NCBI GenBank assembly: GCA_025175895.1
Contig: CM046000.1
Location: 93,790,753-93,854,752, forward strand
Direction of reading: 5' to 3'
From: Wurfbainia villosa
Taxonomy: Eukaryota > Streptophyta > Magnoliopsida > Zingiberales > Zingiberaceae
Length of the DNA stretch: 64,000 nucleotides
The notes under the pieces were generated by a model, which did not search any database, was not told the DNA's origin, and saw only the letters and a program-made list of their open reading frames with translations. Made by a program: the position numbers and the translations under genes. This document shows, in pieces, positions 23,642 to 35,965 of this stretch. Within the stretch, counting starts at the first letter, position 1. Every line of letters begins with the position of its first letter.

Positions 23642-25881
23642 TGTTAGTTATATATGAGAGGTATCCTAAGGCAATCACCTTATGTTTAAACCATTTATAT
23701 GATAAATGAAGATTCACTATTTGAGTATACATGTTTGCATGTATTTGATTAGATCTTAAACTCATTTACTGAATGTCCACAATACGATTCACAGCATGAG
23801 AGAATTTGTAATTGGATCACAACTAGTGAGTATCTCTATATGTGTAATTATGATGTATTGGAATTATCCCTAGTCGATGAATTAATGGATTTGGACACCA
23901 TCAATTCTGTCAAGACTAGCACGAGATATACTCTTTGGTGCATTCAAGCAGCTAATTCTCACTGACTGGAGACATTGTGATGTCCGGAGTTAATCGCGGA
24001 TACTAGTTACGATAACTAGTTCATTGGAGTGACCATCTATAAGACTTCATATGGTTCTTTACATATATGGGATATGTCAATGAAGTTCTTACTGTAGCTT
24101 AAGTGCGATGTTCCTTCGACTTGCGATATTCAAGTCATCTTGGTCATGGAGACTTATGCATTAACATCTTAAGCAGGCATCTCCGAGTAGATGTGGACCC
24201 GGGATGATTGGGTATAAGTCGAAGTGGCCGAAGGTGTTTGAATAGACTACAAAAGATTCACCACTCCTTGCGAAGAGATGTATACCCTTGGCCTCTCATT
24301 GGATTGTTACTAAAGTCTTTGGCCAAAGAATTACATGTTTACAGTAAGGTACTCTAGGATACATGTGAAGTAACTAGAATCTGTAGGATGAGGAAATGAT
24401 ACTTGGGCTAGGTGTGATATAGTCAGCATAGTGGGGACTGATACTATAAACCATATCCTGAACCAAGTGGGTATAAGATGAGTGAAGGGAACAGGGCACG
24501 ATTCATTGTAGTTGCTGAAGGGTTTCAGAAATGTTTCTAGGATCAACCATTAATTTTCTGGTTAATTGGGGATCATGATGTACTACTAGTTGTTACTCAT
24601 GATCGTTCTATAATTAATGGTTAATTATAGACGACCAACATAAACCGGAAACCTATTTGATCACACGTACAATGAGCAAAATTCGAAGGATTTAAAACAA
24701 GCTTGAGAATGAGATTCTCAGAACGAGAGAAACTAGATTTGGTTTGACCAAACAAGGAGTGAGCATGAAATCGTTTCAGTCGCAACGAAAGCATGGATGG
24801 GCTAAGTCTTATGAAGACATGATGGATCAACCAAATTGGTTTGACTCTAATCCAATGATGAAAAATAAACCAAAGTGGTTTGGTTTGTTTTAAACGAATG
24901 AACCAAAGTTGATTTGGTTCATTTTAACTTAAAATAGACTAACTCGGTTCGGTTTATTTTAACTTAAGTTATTGGAGGAGGTTAATGGGTTTTGGTTAGG
25001 AACCAATAACTCTAAGGAGAAGGTTTCTTAATGGTTAAGAAACACGTGCTCTATAAAAGCGCGGCTAGAGGTTTGGAGAGCCCTAAGTTTTTTTTTTGGA
25101 AACTTCTCTGCCTCTCCTCTCCCTCTCTTCTCCTTGCTGCCGCCCAAGGAAGCCATTCCCAAGCTTGTGCCACCATCCAACCTTGTGCCGCCGACGTCCA
25201 GCTACTGCCGGCCGCCCTCCGGCGATCCTCCGGCGACCCTCCTTGGCTCCGGTGACCAAGGACTAGCCGGCCCTCTTCCTTTGGCCGACGCCAAGTCCTC
25301 CACCAAGCTGTCCAGTTTTTGGACAGCTTGTTTTCTTCTTGTCGGAGCGTCGTTTGGATGGTGTTTGGAGCTTCGACAGCGACTTCCCTTGTCGGGAATT
25401 GGATCTCCGGTAATCCTCATAGGTGGAGGACCAAGGATTTGTCAATCGGTTGACGAATACCTCTTCAGAGAAGCGAGTTTTGGGGACTCATTTTTGCATC
25501 CGAATTTTGATTCGGATTGTGATCTTCTCTTGATCACATCATCTTCGACACGAGGCTAGTTACTCCTACGAAGACGAGGCTCGTAGCTTGGCAAAGCTAT
25601 CCCGACGGTACTTGGCATGGATACGGATAGAGGCAACTCTAGCGTGAGTTGCTCTGGTTGATGTCATTCCCGCTGCACGTGATACGTCAGGTATAACTAG
25701 CGTAATTTTCTTTTATTGCAAAATTTGAAACTGCGATTATGTCTACACATATTGTATCTTGCATGCGTGTGGTGTGTGTGTTGTAATAAATTAAATTTAT
25801 TACTTTTAATTCTTCTGTTGTGCACATATTTATGAAACATGTTCGAACACACACTAGCCGCGGTGTCGAAGAAACCCAACA
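23642..25881 (+). mobile_element. 5' LTR of element D
   Basis: Starts tgttagttatatatgagagg and ends gaagaaacccaaca. TATA box tataaaa at 25052-25058. The part after the TATA (25080-25560) is GC-rich and open in one frame, as often in leader sequences; I do not call a gene there. The right copy has its TG terminus mutated to TA. Confidence 0.9.
25052..25058 (+). promoter_or_regulatory. LTR TATA box of element D
   Basis: ctctataaaagcgcgg, conserved in the 3' LTR at 35149-35155. Confidence 0.6.
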
Positions 25882-25882
25882 A

Positions 25883-25901
25883 TGGTATCAGTGCCCAGGT
25901 T
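25883..25901 (+). other. Primer-binding site of element D
   Basis: tggtatcagtgcccaggtt matches the initiator-Met tRNA complement with a single mismatch, one base after the LTR. Confidence 0.88.
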
Positions 25902-27162
25902 GTGTTTCGACATAATCGTAAAATTGTTTTGCGATAGTTATAATTATATTTAAGGAAATTTTCTACTTTTAAAAAGTTTAGAAGTATTTATAGAAATTTT
26001 CTAATTTTGGAAAGTTTAGAAGTATTTATGAAAATCTTCCACTTTTGGAAAGTTTAGAGGTATTTATGGAAATTAACACTTTCCATAAATAAAATATGTT
26101 ATTAGATTTGAAAATTTGTTTCCTAATTTAATCATGATTTGATTTGGAGAATCAAATCTAAAACATATTTTATTTCCATAAATAGTTTTCACAATTTAGG
26201 AAATTTATTTCCTAAATTAAATTTGACTTTCCTTAATTAACACTTTCCATAAATAAAATATGTGATTAGATTTGAAAATTTGTTTCCTAATTTAATCATG
26301 ATTTGATTTGGGGAATCAAATTTCAAGCATATTTTATTTCCATAAATAGTTATGATATATAAGGAAATTTTTGTGCATGTCATAATTGTATGTCATGTAA
26401 TTGCATTAGATGCATATCATTATGTCATGCGTGTCGTGACATGTAGATGTATGTCATGCCATGTAGATAATAGTGATTTGCATGCAAAGAGGATGAGACA
26501 TTAAAACCCTTGCACAATATTAAAGCCTACACCTTCCATTAATATGGTTAGAACCAGAGTTCTATTTCTTATTTGGGTTGTTGGACTCTCTCCAAGCCCG
26601 GCTCAAACCTGAACATATTCAAACCATGGAATAGTTTAATACTAATAAGGTAAGAGTCAAAGGTCAATCGTAAGCTTTGGTTGTTGGACTCTTTCCAAGC
26701 TGAGCTAATTGGTTGAATGCACTCTAACCATATTAAAGTTATTTCTTGATTAATGGGTTGGCTTTACCCTAGAGCATCGGCTTGTTAGACTCTATCCAAG
26801 GTCGATGTGAAGGGAGGTGAAGTTGGGTGCTATGCATATGATGCATACTTGTTAACGAGTTAACAACCCGATGTATGTGTGAACATTTAATTAGTTGATA
26901 GCACATTGTGATAGTTGCATATATGTGATATACAATCGGTATACTTGATACCTATCATTGTAACTATGAATGGCTTGTTGGACTCTCCCCAAGGTTGTTC
27001 ATATCTATGTTGGATATCAGCTCATTCAGAGATGGACCTATGATCTCCCGAAGTGATTTTGGGGTTTTAAAATTCGAAAAATGAATGGATTTGTAAATGT
27101 ATATTGATGCATTTTTCCATCTTTCTCATATATGCTCGATTTTGTATTTCTAGGTTAATCGA
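25902..27162 (+). other. Leader of element D with internal duplication
   Basis: Non-coding, AT-rich. Contains a 164-bp period direct duplication (aattaacactttccataaat at 26071 and 26235) and inverted copies of ttccataaataaaatatg nearby. Blocks of gttgttggactctctccaag recur at 26580, 26680 and 26970. Confidence 0.65.
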
Positions 27163-29013
27163 TTGATCATGACATCTTTGAATTTGTGCTCTATTTTGGA
27201 TTCGAATAAATTGACTGGGCCTAACTTCTTAGACTGGCTTAAAAACTTGAGAATTGTTCTCAAGGCAAAAAAGCTCACGTATGTCCTCGAAGAGGCTCTT
27301 CCCAACTTTCTTAAGGACGATGCAACTCCAGACCAATTGTTGGCCTATCAGAAACATGTGGCTGATTCTAAACTGGCGAGTTGCATCATGCTAGCTGCAA
27401 TGGTACTCGAGCTGCAAAAGCAGCATGAGCATATGGATGCTAATACCATAGTCTTCCATCTTCATGAGTTGTTTGATGAGCGAGTGAGATCCGAAAGGTT
27501 CAAAGTCTCCAGGCTCTGTTGGATCGAGTGGATCGCTAGAGGGGGGGTGAATAGCGATAAACAATTTTGTTCGTTTCGATTCTTGAGTTACGCAGCGGAA
27601 AGAATAAAACAATAAAAATAAAGAAGACACGAGAGTTTTTTACTTGGTTTGTAGCTTTCGACTACAACTCCAAGGCCCTAGTGGTCCTTGATCATGCACG
27701 AAGGGCAAATCACTAACGAACTCTTCGTTGGAGGTAGGAGTTAATCGGATACAAAAACCACGAAAAAGATCGAGATAGAGGGACACTCCCCCTCTTCTCG
27801 TTACTATAAAAGCACGATAAAAAGAACTTAAATGCAGATTGAAACTAAAACAAACTTTTACCGATGACTCATAGATGAAAGATGGAGCTCTAGTCGTTTT
27901 GTCTACAGCGCTTCGTCGTAGGGATGTCGGAGACTCGTAGCGTATCGGAAGCACTTGGAGGCTTTTAAAATTGATGAAAAACCCTTAGAGAAGCCCTCCT
28001 TTAGCCTTTGAGCCCCTCCTCAAGGGGATCTTCAGCCAATCAAATTTAGGCACCAAGCTCCTTGGAATGAGGTGATAAGGCTTGACTCCTCGAAGCTGAT
28101 CCTTGACCATCAGTCGACTGATGGCCATCATCAGTCGACTAATGGCAGCGCTAGTCGAGTCGCAACACTCAGCAGTCGACTGATTTCAGGTAGTCGAGTG
28201 GCTCTCGTGGGCAGTCAACTAATGCTAGCTGAAATCACAAGTTAGCTTAATAAAAACATAATTTCGATGACTGCCGACCGTCCGATCTCGACCTAGACCA
28301 TCCATGGGATGTCTTTGGTCGGATCTACGCTTAAGACCATCCCCGTAAGGAGGATACGACCTCACTTACGCTCACACACACGAGCTTACCTTGATACTTA
28401 CTTTGTAGCTCTTGCTTTCGGCCTTCCACTCGATTCCTTCGGCTCCCTTTGAAGTCACTCGAATGTCGCCCGACCATCGCGGCTTCCTCCGGGTGTCGCT
28501 AGCCTTCAGCTCCAGCTTTTGCACTTTTCTGCACACTCGATTAAGCTCGTGAGATAACGATGTAATCTTAACTTTGCATCTTTTACCATAATCAAACACA
28601 GGTTCGATCATCTAGTGCCCCTGCACCAACAGGCTCTTCTTCACCTCTAAGATGCAAGAAGGTTCATTTATAGTGCAGTTTGTGCTAAAGATGAATGGGT
28701 ACATCGAGCGGCTGGCTACCCTTGGATTTGTGATGGATCATGAATTAAGTATTGACTTAATTCTGCATTATTTTCCTAAGAGTTTCTCATAATTTGTGAT
28801 GAACTATCGGATGAACAAACTTAAATCCACTATTTCCTGAGCTCCTCAATATGCTGAAGACTGCAGAGCCTTCTGTGAAGCATGAGGAGAAGGCAGTTAT
28901 GTTAGTTGATTCCTCAAAGAAAGGTTCTAAGAGGAAGTCAAAGGAACAGATGAAAGGGAATAAGAAAAAGGCTAAGAAGGTATAACTAGCACAAAAGGGC
29001 ACCTGCTATCATT
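27163..29013 (+). pseudogene. Element D gag, interrupted by solo LTR S2
   Basis: Starts MIMTSLNL (a second Met at 27169 is equally likely) with LTGPNFLDWLKNLRIVL, the Copia gag entry motif, and a capsid core. It is interrupted at 27517 by S2, resuming at 28637 with KMQEGSF and LHYFPKSFS. It has a stop near 28790 and a Lys-rich segment before the zinc knuckle. The knuckle itself (CYHCGKEGHW) is split at 29013 by solo LTR S3 and completed at 30519. Confidence 0.82.
27517..28631 (-). mobile_element. S2: solo LTR, Sirevirus-type, TSD ggctc
   Basis: On the plus strand it runs tgttggatcgagtggatcgc to ctgcaccaaca with perfect ggctc duplications at 27512-27516 and 28632-28636. It is homologous in reverse orientation to the LTR of B (same ctctagcgatcc end and tacgtggtcaag-like blocks). 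It keeps CAGTCGACTG palindromes at 28110-28220, where both LTRs of B have lost them. Confidence 0.92.
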
Positions 29014-30518
29014 TGTTGGTGCAATCGGCCCAGGTCACGATTCATTGGACTCGAGTTTGACTCGAGCGATGTTTTGATGTTCGACAAAAACATATGACAA
29101 TGTGATTGTCATGGTAAAGTCCAAGCCATGGGGACTTGACATGGAAAGTCCAAGTGGGACACTTGACATTGGGAAAGTCCAAGTCTTGAGTACTTGGCAT
29201 GTAAAGTCCAAGCATGGTCTTGGCAAGGGAAAGTCCAACATGGGTTGGCAAAGGAAAGTCCAAGCATGGATCTTAGCATGGAAAGTCCAATATGGGTTGG
29301 CAAGGGAAAGTCCAAGCTTGAGTCTTGGTATTTAGAAAGTCCAAGGGGAATATTGGCGGCGTAAAGTCCAAGCGAGAGTCTTGGCAGCATAAGTCCAATG
29401 GTTGGCAACGTAAAGTCCAAGCGGAAGTCTTGGCAGCGTAAGTCCAATGTGCTTTGGCGGTATAGATCAACTTAGCATGATATAGATGATGGAAGCACCT
29501 GAAGGCTAGCGTATGGATGAATAAGTCATGGATGACTTGGAGGGATCCGATAGGCGTGAGGCTGATGGAGGTAGCTAGAAGGCTTAGGTCTAGGCTAAGG
29601 GTGGTCTAGCAAGTATGGGGGCACCATACTTGGGTTAAAACCTCATGTTTGAGGTGTATCAGTCGACTGAGACTATGGTCAGTTGACTTATGGGAGTCAA
29701 CTAGGGTTTGACTATGGGAATATGGCCTAGCAGTCGACTGCCAGCATTGGGTAGTCGACTGATGGCCTGAGCAGTCGACTGATCTTGAGATCAGTCGACT
29801 GATGGTGGAGAACTCGGGCACAATGAGTTCTCTAGTCGAGTGATCTTCCCGAACACTCGACTGATTGAGCCATCAGTCGACTGATGGGTATAATCAGTCG
29901 ATTGATGGTGTATTCGTTGGACTTATCTGACATGTTTCATATCGTTGTGAGACAATGGCTACAGGGGCAGTCGACTGATGGTCCCGATCAGTCGACTACT
30001 AGGCAAAAATCTAACCCGATTGTAGGTTATAAAAGCATCTCGGAAGGAGAATTTTTGGGCATGGTTCTTGAGCTTCTTTGGGGCGATTTGCTATTGAAAT
30101 TCAGGGTCTCCAAGGCTATTCTTCAAGCAACCAAAAGCAAGCAATCAAAAGTTCTTGTAAAGTTGTTTTCTTTACTTATATTGTAATTCATTATTGTATT
30201 TTCTTGTATTCTTATTGTATTACTTTTGTAATCATTTGTACAAGGTTTCTCCACCTCCGGATTGTTCCAAGGAGTTTATTTGATTAGTGGTGTTGTATGC
30301 ATCGCTAGAGTTTGTTTGAGCTCGATCGGTGAAGTAGGAACCATTCGGTTCCGAACCACATTATATCTTGTGTTATGATTGTGCTTGTATTTATTTTCAT
30401 TGTATATTTTGCATTTCCACTGCATATTAATGTTTTGTAGCAAGCACGATCGAACGATAATCCATCGACAAGCAACGACGCTATTCACCCCCCTCTAGCG
30501 GTCACGAAGGTCCCTACA
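29014..30518 (+). mobile_element. S3: solo LTR of the element A/L1 family, TSD tcatt
   Basis: Starts tgttggtgcaatcgg and ends cacgaaggtccctaca; perfect tcatt duplications at 29009-29013 and 30519-30523. It has a CCAAG/TTGGACTT array at 29112-29450, CAGTCGACTG palindromes at 29660-30000 and a TATA (ttataaaag) near 30029. It splits the zinc knuckle of element D gag between its first and second cysteine. Confidence 0.92.
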
Positions 30519-32177
30519 TCATTGTGGTAAGGAGGGCCACTGGTGAAGAAACTGCAAGATTTATCTTGAGTCCATGAAGAAGAAGAAGGCATCTGATGCC
30601 CCATCCTCTTCAGGTATCTTCATTATTGATTGTCATTATATTTCCTTAGACACTTGGGTATTGGATATTGGGTGTGGCTCACATATATGTAATAACATAC
30701 AGGGGCTAAGGAATAGAAGAAGACTCGTCAAAGGGGAGTCAAATTTGTGAGTTGGCAATGGAGCAAAGGTTGTTGCGGCCGCCATCGAAACTTATTTGCT
30801 GAATCTCCCTAGTGGACTAGTCTTAGAACTGGACAATTGCTATTATGTTCCTTCTCTAATAAAGAACATTGTTTCTATTTCCTGCTTAAATAGAAATGGT
30901 TACCATTTGATGTTAAGTAACAATTGTTGTTATATAATCTTGAATGGCGTACTTTATAGGACTGGAACTTTAAGCAATGGTATTTATACATTGGACGTAT
31001 CCAGTGACATTTTCAATATCGAAGTGAGCAACAAGCGTGTTCGAAAGGATAATCAATTAGACTCCTACATGTGGGATTATCATCTTGGCCATGCAAGCAA
31101 GAAACACATGTCTGAATTACACCAATGTGGAATTCTGGAATCGTTTGAATCTGATTCATTCGATACATGCGAATCATGCTTAAAAGGCAAGATGACCAAG
31201 TTACCTTTTACTGGAAAAGGTGAACCGGTGGAAGAGTTACTTGGTCTAATATATATGGATGTATACGGACCTATGACAACTCATGCTCTAGGAGACTATA
31301 GCTACTTCATTGCCTTCACCGATGATCACTCATAGTTTGGGTATGTGTTCTTGATGAAACACAAGTCTGAAGCCTTTGAAAGGTTCAAAGAATTCAGAAA
31401 TGAAGTAGAGAAACAACTTGGCAAGAGTATTAAAATACTTCGATCGGATCGAGGTGGTGAATACTTGAGTCAAGAGTTTCTAAATTATCTAAGGGAAAAT
31501 GGTATATTGTCTCAATGGACTCCACCGTATACACCGCAACATAATGGTGTATCTGAGAGGCGTAATTAGACCTTGTTGTATATGGTCAGGTCGATGATGA
31601 ATCATGCGAATCTTTCCAAGTCCTTTTGAAGCTATGCACTTCAGACAGTTGTTTACTTGCTAAACAGAATGCCGACCAAGGTAGTCTCAACTACTCCATA
31701 TGAAATATGAAATAGTAAGAAACCTCATTTATCTTACTTGAAGATATGGGGTTGTCCTGCTTATATGAAGCGGACTGTATCAGACAAATTGGATGCTAAG
31801 TCTGATAAATATCTATTTATTGGATACCCTAAGGAAACGAAGGGTTACCAATTCTATTATCCTGTGGAACAAAAGGTGTTTGTTTCAAGGCATGCTATGT
31901 TTCTAGAGAAAGAGTTGCTCTTACAAGAAAACAGTGGGAGTGTCGTTGAGCTTGAGAAGGCCCAAGAGACTACAACAAATATTGATGAGATACCTGATGA
32001 AGCACCACAACCGATAACTCATAGTGATGAGCCATCGACTGGACCTATTGTGACACCACATCTTCGTAGATCTGGTAGAACACGCAACATTCCTGAGAGA
32101 TATGGATTTCTCGTAAGTAAATCGAAAAACGTGTTACTCATTGATGATGAGGAGTCTACAGTTATGAAGAAGTTTTG
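30519..32177 (+). pseudogene. Element D: zinc knuckle end, protease, integrase
   Basis: After S3 the knuckle finishes CGKEGHW, stop, RNC. The protease active site reads WVLDIGCGSHIC, with the expected Asp-Thr/Ser-Gly changed to Asp-Ile-Gly (codon 30664). Then VGNGAKV and PSLIKNIVSISCL. Integrase: HLGHASKKH and CESCLKGK zinc-finger residues, Asp in IYMDVYGP, Asp in RSDRGGEY, Glu in GVSERRN. Stops at about 30750, 31333, 31567, 31627 and 31710. Ends with the RSGRTRNIPERYGF linker. Several stops are single-base changes of Trp or Gln-type codons. Confidence 0.87.
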
Positions 32178-33250
32178 AAAAGTTCAGAAAGGGATAAATG
32201 GCTTAACGCCATGAAGTTGGAAATGGATTCCATGTATGAAAATCAAGTTTGGAACTTGGTTGACCCACCTGAAGGCATAAAGCCCATAGGGTGCACGTGG
32301 GTTTTCAAAAAGAAAACCGACATGGATGGTAATGTGATTACCTATAAGGCTAGATTAGTGGTGAAAGGGTATCATCAAAAGCAAGGTGTTGATTATGACG
32401 AGACCTATTCACCTGTTGCTATGCTTAAATCCATTCGGATGCTCCTGACCATAGCGGCTCATTATGATTATGAGATATGATAGATGGATGTAAAAATAGC
32501 TTTCCTTAATGGAAACCTACTCGAGGACGTGTATATGATACAACCTGAGGGTTTCACATCGGTTGATAAAACCAAGGTATGCAAATTGCGACGGTCGATA
32601 TATGGACTGAAGAAAGCATCCAGGAGCTGGAATATCCGTTTTGATGAGACAATCAAAAGGTTTGATTTCTCACAAAATCCGGACAAACCTTGTGTGTACA
32701 AGAAGGTTAGTGGGAGTGCAGTCGTGTTCCTAGTATTGTATGTTGATGACATATTTCTTATAGGAAATGATGTTTCTATCTTACAGTCAGTTAAAATTTG
32801 GTTGTCCAAGACGTTCTCCATGAAAGACCTGAAAGAAGCAACCTACATCCTCAGGATTAAGATCTATAGGGATAGATCAAATCGGTTGCTTGGTCTTTCA
32901 CAGTCCAGATATATAGACCGAGTTCTAAAGAGATTTAGTATGTTGGACTCCAAGAAAAGTTTCCTACCCATCAGGCATTGGATACACCTTTCGAAGTCTA
33001 TATGTCCGCGCATAGAAGATGAGAGGATTTGCATGAATAAGATTCCCTATGCATCCACAATAGGATCTATCATGTATGTTATATTATGTACGAGGCCCAA
33101 TGTATCGTATGCTTTGAGTGTCACGAGCAGATACCAGTCTAATCCAGGAATGGATCATTGGGCGGCTGTTAAGATGATCCTTAAGTACTTGAGAAGAACT
33201 AAGGATGTGTTCCTAATATATGGAGAAGGGGACATGGTGATATGCTAGTA
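32178..33250 (+). pseudogene. Element D reverse transcriptase
   Basis: Contains KWLNAMKLEMDSM, TWVFKKK, LVVKGYHQKQGVDYDETYSPV, MDVKIAFLNG, GLKKASRSW and the active-site YVDD in LYVDDIFLIG. It reaches the DHWAAVKMILKYL connection region. Broken by a stop at about 32478 and at 33246. Catalytic aspartates are present. Confidence 0.88.
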
Positions 33251-33739
33251 TACAGATGCCAACTTCCAGATAGACAAGGATGATTCCATGTCTCAGTCTG
33301 GGTATGTGTTCACCATGAATGGAGGTGCAGTGAGTTGGAAAAGTTTCAAATAAGACACTGTAGCAGATTCTACCACAGAGACAGAATACATTGCAGCTTC
33401 GGAAGCAGCAAAGGAAGCGGTTTGGATCAAGAAGTTCATTTATGAACTTGGTGTGGTTCCAACCATTGTTGAAGCAATACCAGTTTACTGCAACAACAAT
33501 GGAGCAATTGCACAGGCAAAAGAGCCAAGGTCTCATCAATGATCCAAACATGTGTTTCGCCGCTATCATCTAATCAGAGAGATTATCAGTAGGAACAAAA
33601 TTCAAATCGAGAAGATTCCCATTGAAAAGAACTTAGCGGATCCTTTAACTAAGGCCTTACCTCAAAGTATGTTTGAGGGTCATGTTAGGGCTTATGGTAT
33701 TGAATACCATGGCGATTGGCATTAGGCCAAGTGGGAGTT
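33251..33739 (+). pseudogene. Element D RNase H and PPT
   Basis: Starts YTDANFQIDKDD (first acidic residue), SQSGYVF, then TTETEYIAASEA, YCNNN in place of the usual YCDNN, and the C-terminal NLADPLTKALPQ. Stops or substitutions at several points (for example after KSFK). The PPT gtgggag lies at 33731-33737 before the 3' LTR. Confidence 0.85.
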
Positions 33740-35960
33740 TATTAATTATATATGAGAGGTGTCCTAAGGCAATCGCCTTATGTTTAAACCATTTATATGA
33801 TAAATGAAGATTCACTATTTGAGTATACATGTTTGCATATATTTGATTATATCTTAAACCCATTTACTGAATGTCCACAATATGATTCACAGCAATAGAG
33901 AATTTGTGATTGGATCACAACTAGTGAGTATCTCTACATGTGTAATTGTGATGTATTAGAATTATCCCTAGTCGATGAATTGATGGATTTGGACACCAAC
34001 AATTCTGTCGAGACTAGCACGAGGTATACTCTTTGGTGTATCCAAGCAGTTGATTCTCATTGGCTAGAGACATTGTGATGTTCGGAGTTAATCGTGGATG
34101 CTAGTTATGGTAACTAGTTCATTAGAGTGACTAGTTGTAAGACTTCATATCGTTCTTTGCATATATAAATATGTCAATAAGTTCTTACTGTAGCTTAAGT
34201 GTGATATTCCTTCGACTTGCGGTATTCAAGTCATCTTGGTCATGAAGACGTATGCTTTGACATCTTAAGAAAGTATCTCCGAGGAGATGTGGACCCGGGA
34301 TGATTGGGTATAAGTCGAAGTGGCCGAAGGTGTTTGAATAGCCTACAAAGGATTCACCACTCCTTGTGAGGAGATATATACCCTTGGCCTCTCGTCGGAT
34401 TGTTACTAAAGTCTTTGGCCAAAGCATTACATGTTTAGAGTAAGGTACTCTAGGATACATGTGCAGTAACTAGAATCTGTAGGATGAGGAAATGATACTT
34501 GGGTTAGGTGTGACGTAGTCAGCCTAGTGGGGACGGACACTATAGACCATGTCTTGAACCAAGTGGGAATAAGATGAGTGAAGGGAACGAGGCACGATTC
34601 ATTGTAGCTGCTGAAGGGTTTCAGAAATAGTTCTGGGATCAACTGTTGATTTTTCTGGTTAATTGGGGATCATGATGTACTACTAGGTGTCACTCATGAT
34701 CGTTCTATAATTAATGGTTAATTTTAGATAGCCAACATAAACTGGGAACCTATTTGGTCACACGCACAATGAGCGTAATCCGAAGGATTTAAAACGAGCT
34801 TGAGAATGAGATTCTCATAACGAGAGAAACTAGATTTAGTTGGACCAAACAAGGAGCGAGCATGAAATTATTTCAGTCTCAACGGAAGCATTGATGGGCC
34901 GAGTCTTATGAAGACATGATGGATGAACCAAATTGGTTTGGCTCTAATCCAATGGTGGAAAATAAACTAAAGTGGGTTGGTTTGTTTTAAACGAATGAAC
35001 CAAAGTTGGTTCGGTTCATTTTAACTTAAAATAGACCAACTCGGTTCGGTTTATTTTAACTTAAGTTATTGGAGCGGGTTAATGGGTTTTGGTTAGGAAC
35101 CAATAACTCTAAGGAGAAGGTTTCTTAATGGTTAAGAAACACGCACTCTATAAAAGCGCGGCTAGAGGTTTGGAGAGCCCTAAGTTTTATTTTTGGAAAC
35201 TTCTCTTCCTCTCCTCTCACTCTCTTCTCCTTGCCGCCGCCCAAGGAAGCCACGCCCAAGCTTGTGCCATCGTCCAACCTTGTGCCGTCGGCGTCCAGCT
35301 ACTGTCGGCCACCCTCCGGTGACCCTCCTTGGCTCCGGTGACCAAGGACCAACCGACCCTCTCCTTTTGCCGGAGCCAAGTTCTCCACCAAGCTGTCCAG
35401 TTTTTGGACAGCTTGTTTCCTTCTTGTCAGAGCATCATTTGGATGGAATTTGGAGCTTGACAGTGACTTCTTTGCTAGGGATTGGATCTTCGGTAATTCT
35501 CATAGGTGGAGAACAAAGGATTCGTCAATCGGTTGACGAATACCTCTTCGGAGAAGCAAGTTTTGAGGACTTGTTTTTGCATCCGAATTTTGATTCGGAT
35601 TGTGATCTTCTCTTGATCACATCATCTTCGACACGAGGCTAGTGACTCCTATGAAGATGAGGCTCGTAGCTTGGCGAAGCTATCCCGACTGTACTCGGCA
35701 TTGATACGGATAGAGGTAACTCTAGCGTCAGTTGCTCTGGTTGATGTCATTCCCGCTGCACGTGATACATCAGGTATAACTAGCGTAAATTTTTTATTGC
35801 AAAATTTGAAACTGTGATTATGTCTACACATATTGTATCTTGCATGCGTGTGGTGTGTGTGTTGTAATAAATTAGATTTAATGCTTTTAATTCTTCCATT
35901 GTGTACATGTTTATGAAACATGTTCGAACACACTCACCGCGGTGTCGAGGAAACCCAACA
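33740..35960 (+). mobile_element. 3' LTR of element D
   Basis: Begins tattaattatatatgagagg (TG changed to TA) and ends ggaaacccaaca, followed by the tttat duplication. It aligns along its whole length to 23642-25881 with scattered substitutions and small indels. TATA at 35149-35155. Confidence 0.9.
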
Positions 35961-35965
35961 TTTAT

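Larger units (their letters stand above)
23642..35960 (+). mobile_element. Element D: Copia element inserted in C, TSD tttat
   Basis: LTRs 23642-25881 and 33740-35960, flanked by perfect tttat duplications at 23637-23641 and 35961-35965. Removing it restores the C RT frame at AYK/GFK. The own length is about 9.7 kb after removing solo LTRs S2 and S3. Integrase precedes RT, so Copia; LTRs over 2.2 kb and a single PPT distinguish it from B and C. The lineage is not certain; the gag and RNase H look Tork-like. Many stops throughout. Confidence 0.92.

Noticed and set aside
25134..25559. 141-codon open frame inside the 5' LTR of D, with a 149-codon counterpart at 35193-35642
   Set aside because: It lies in the R/U5 leader, its reading is not conserved between the two LTR copies beyond what DNA similarity forces, and it has no recognisable domain.
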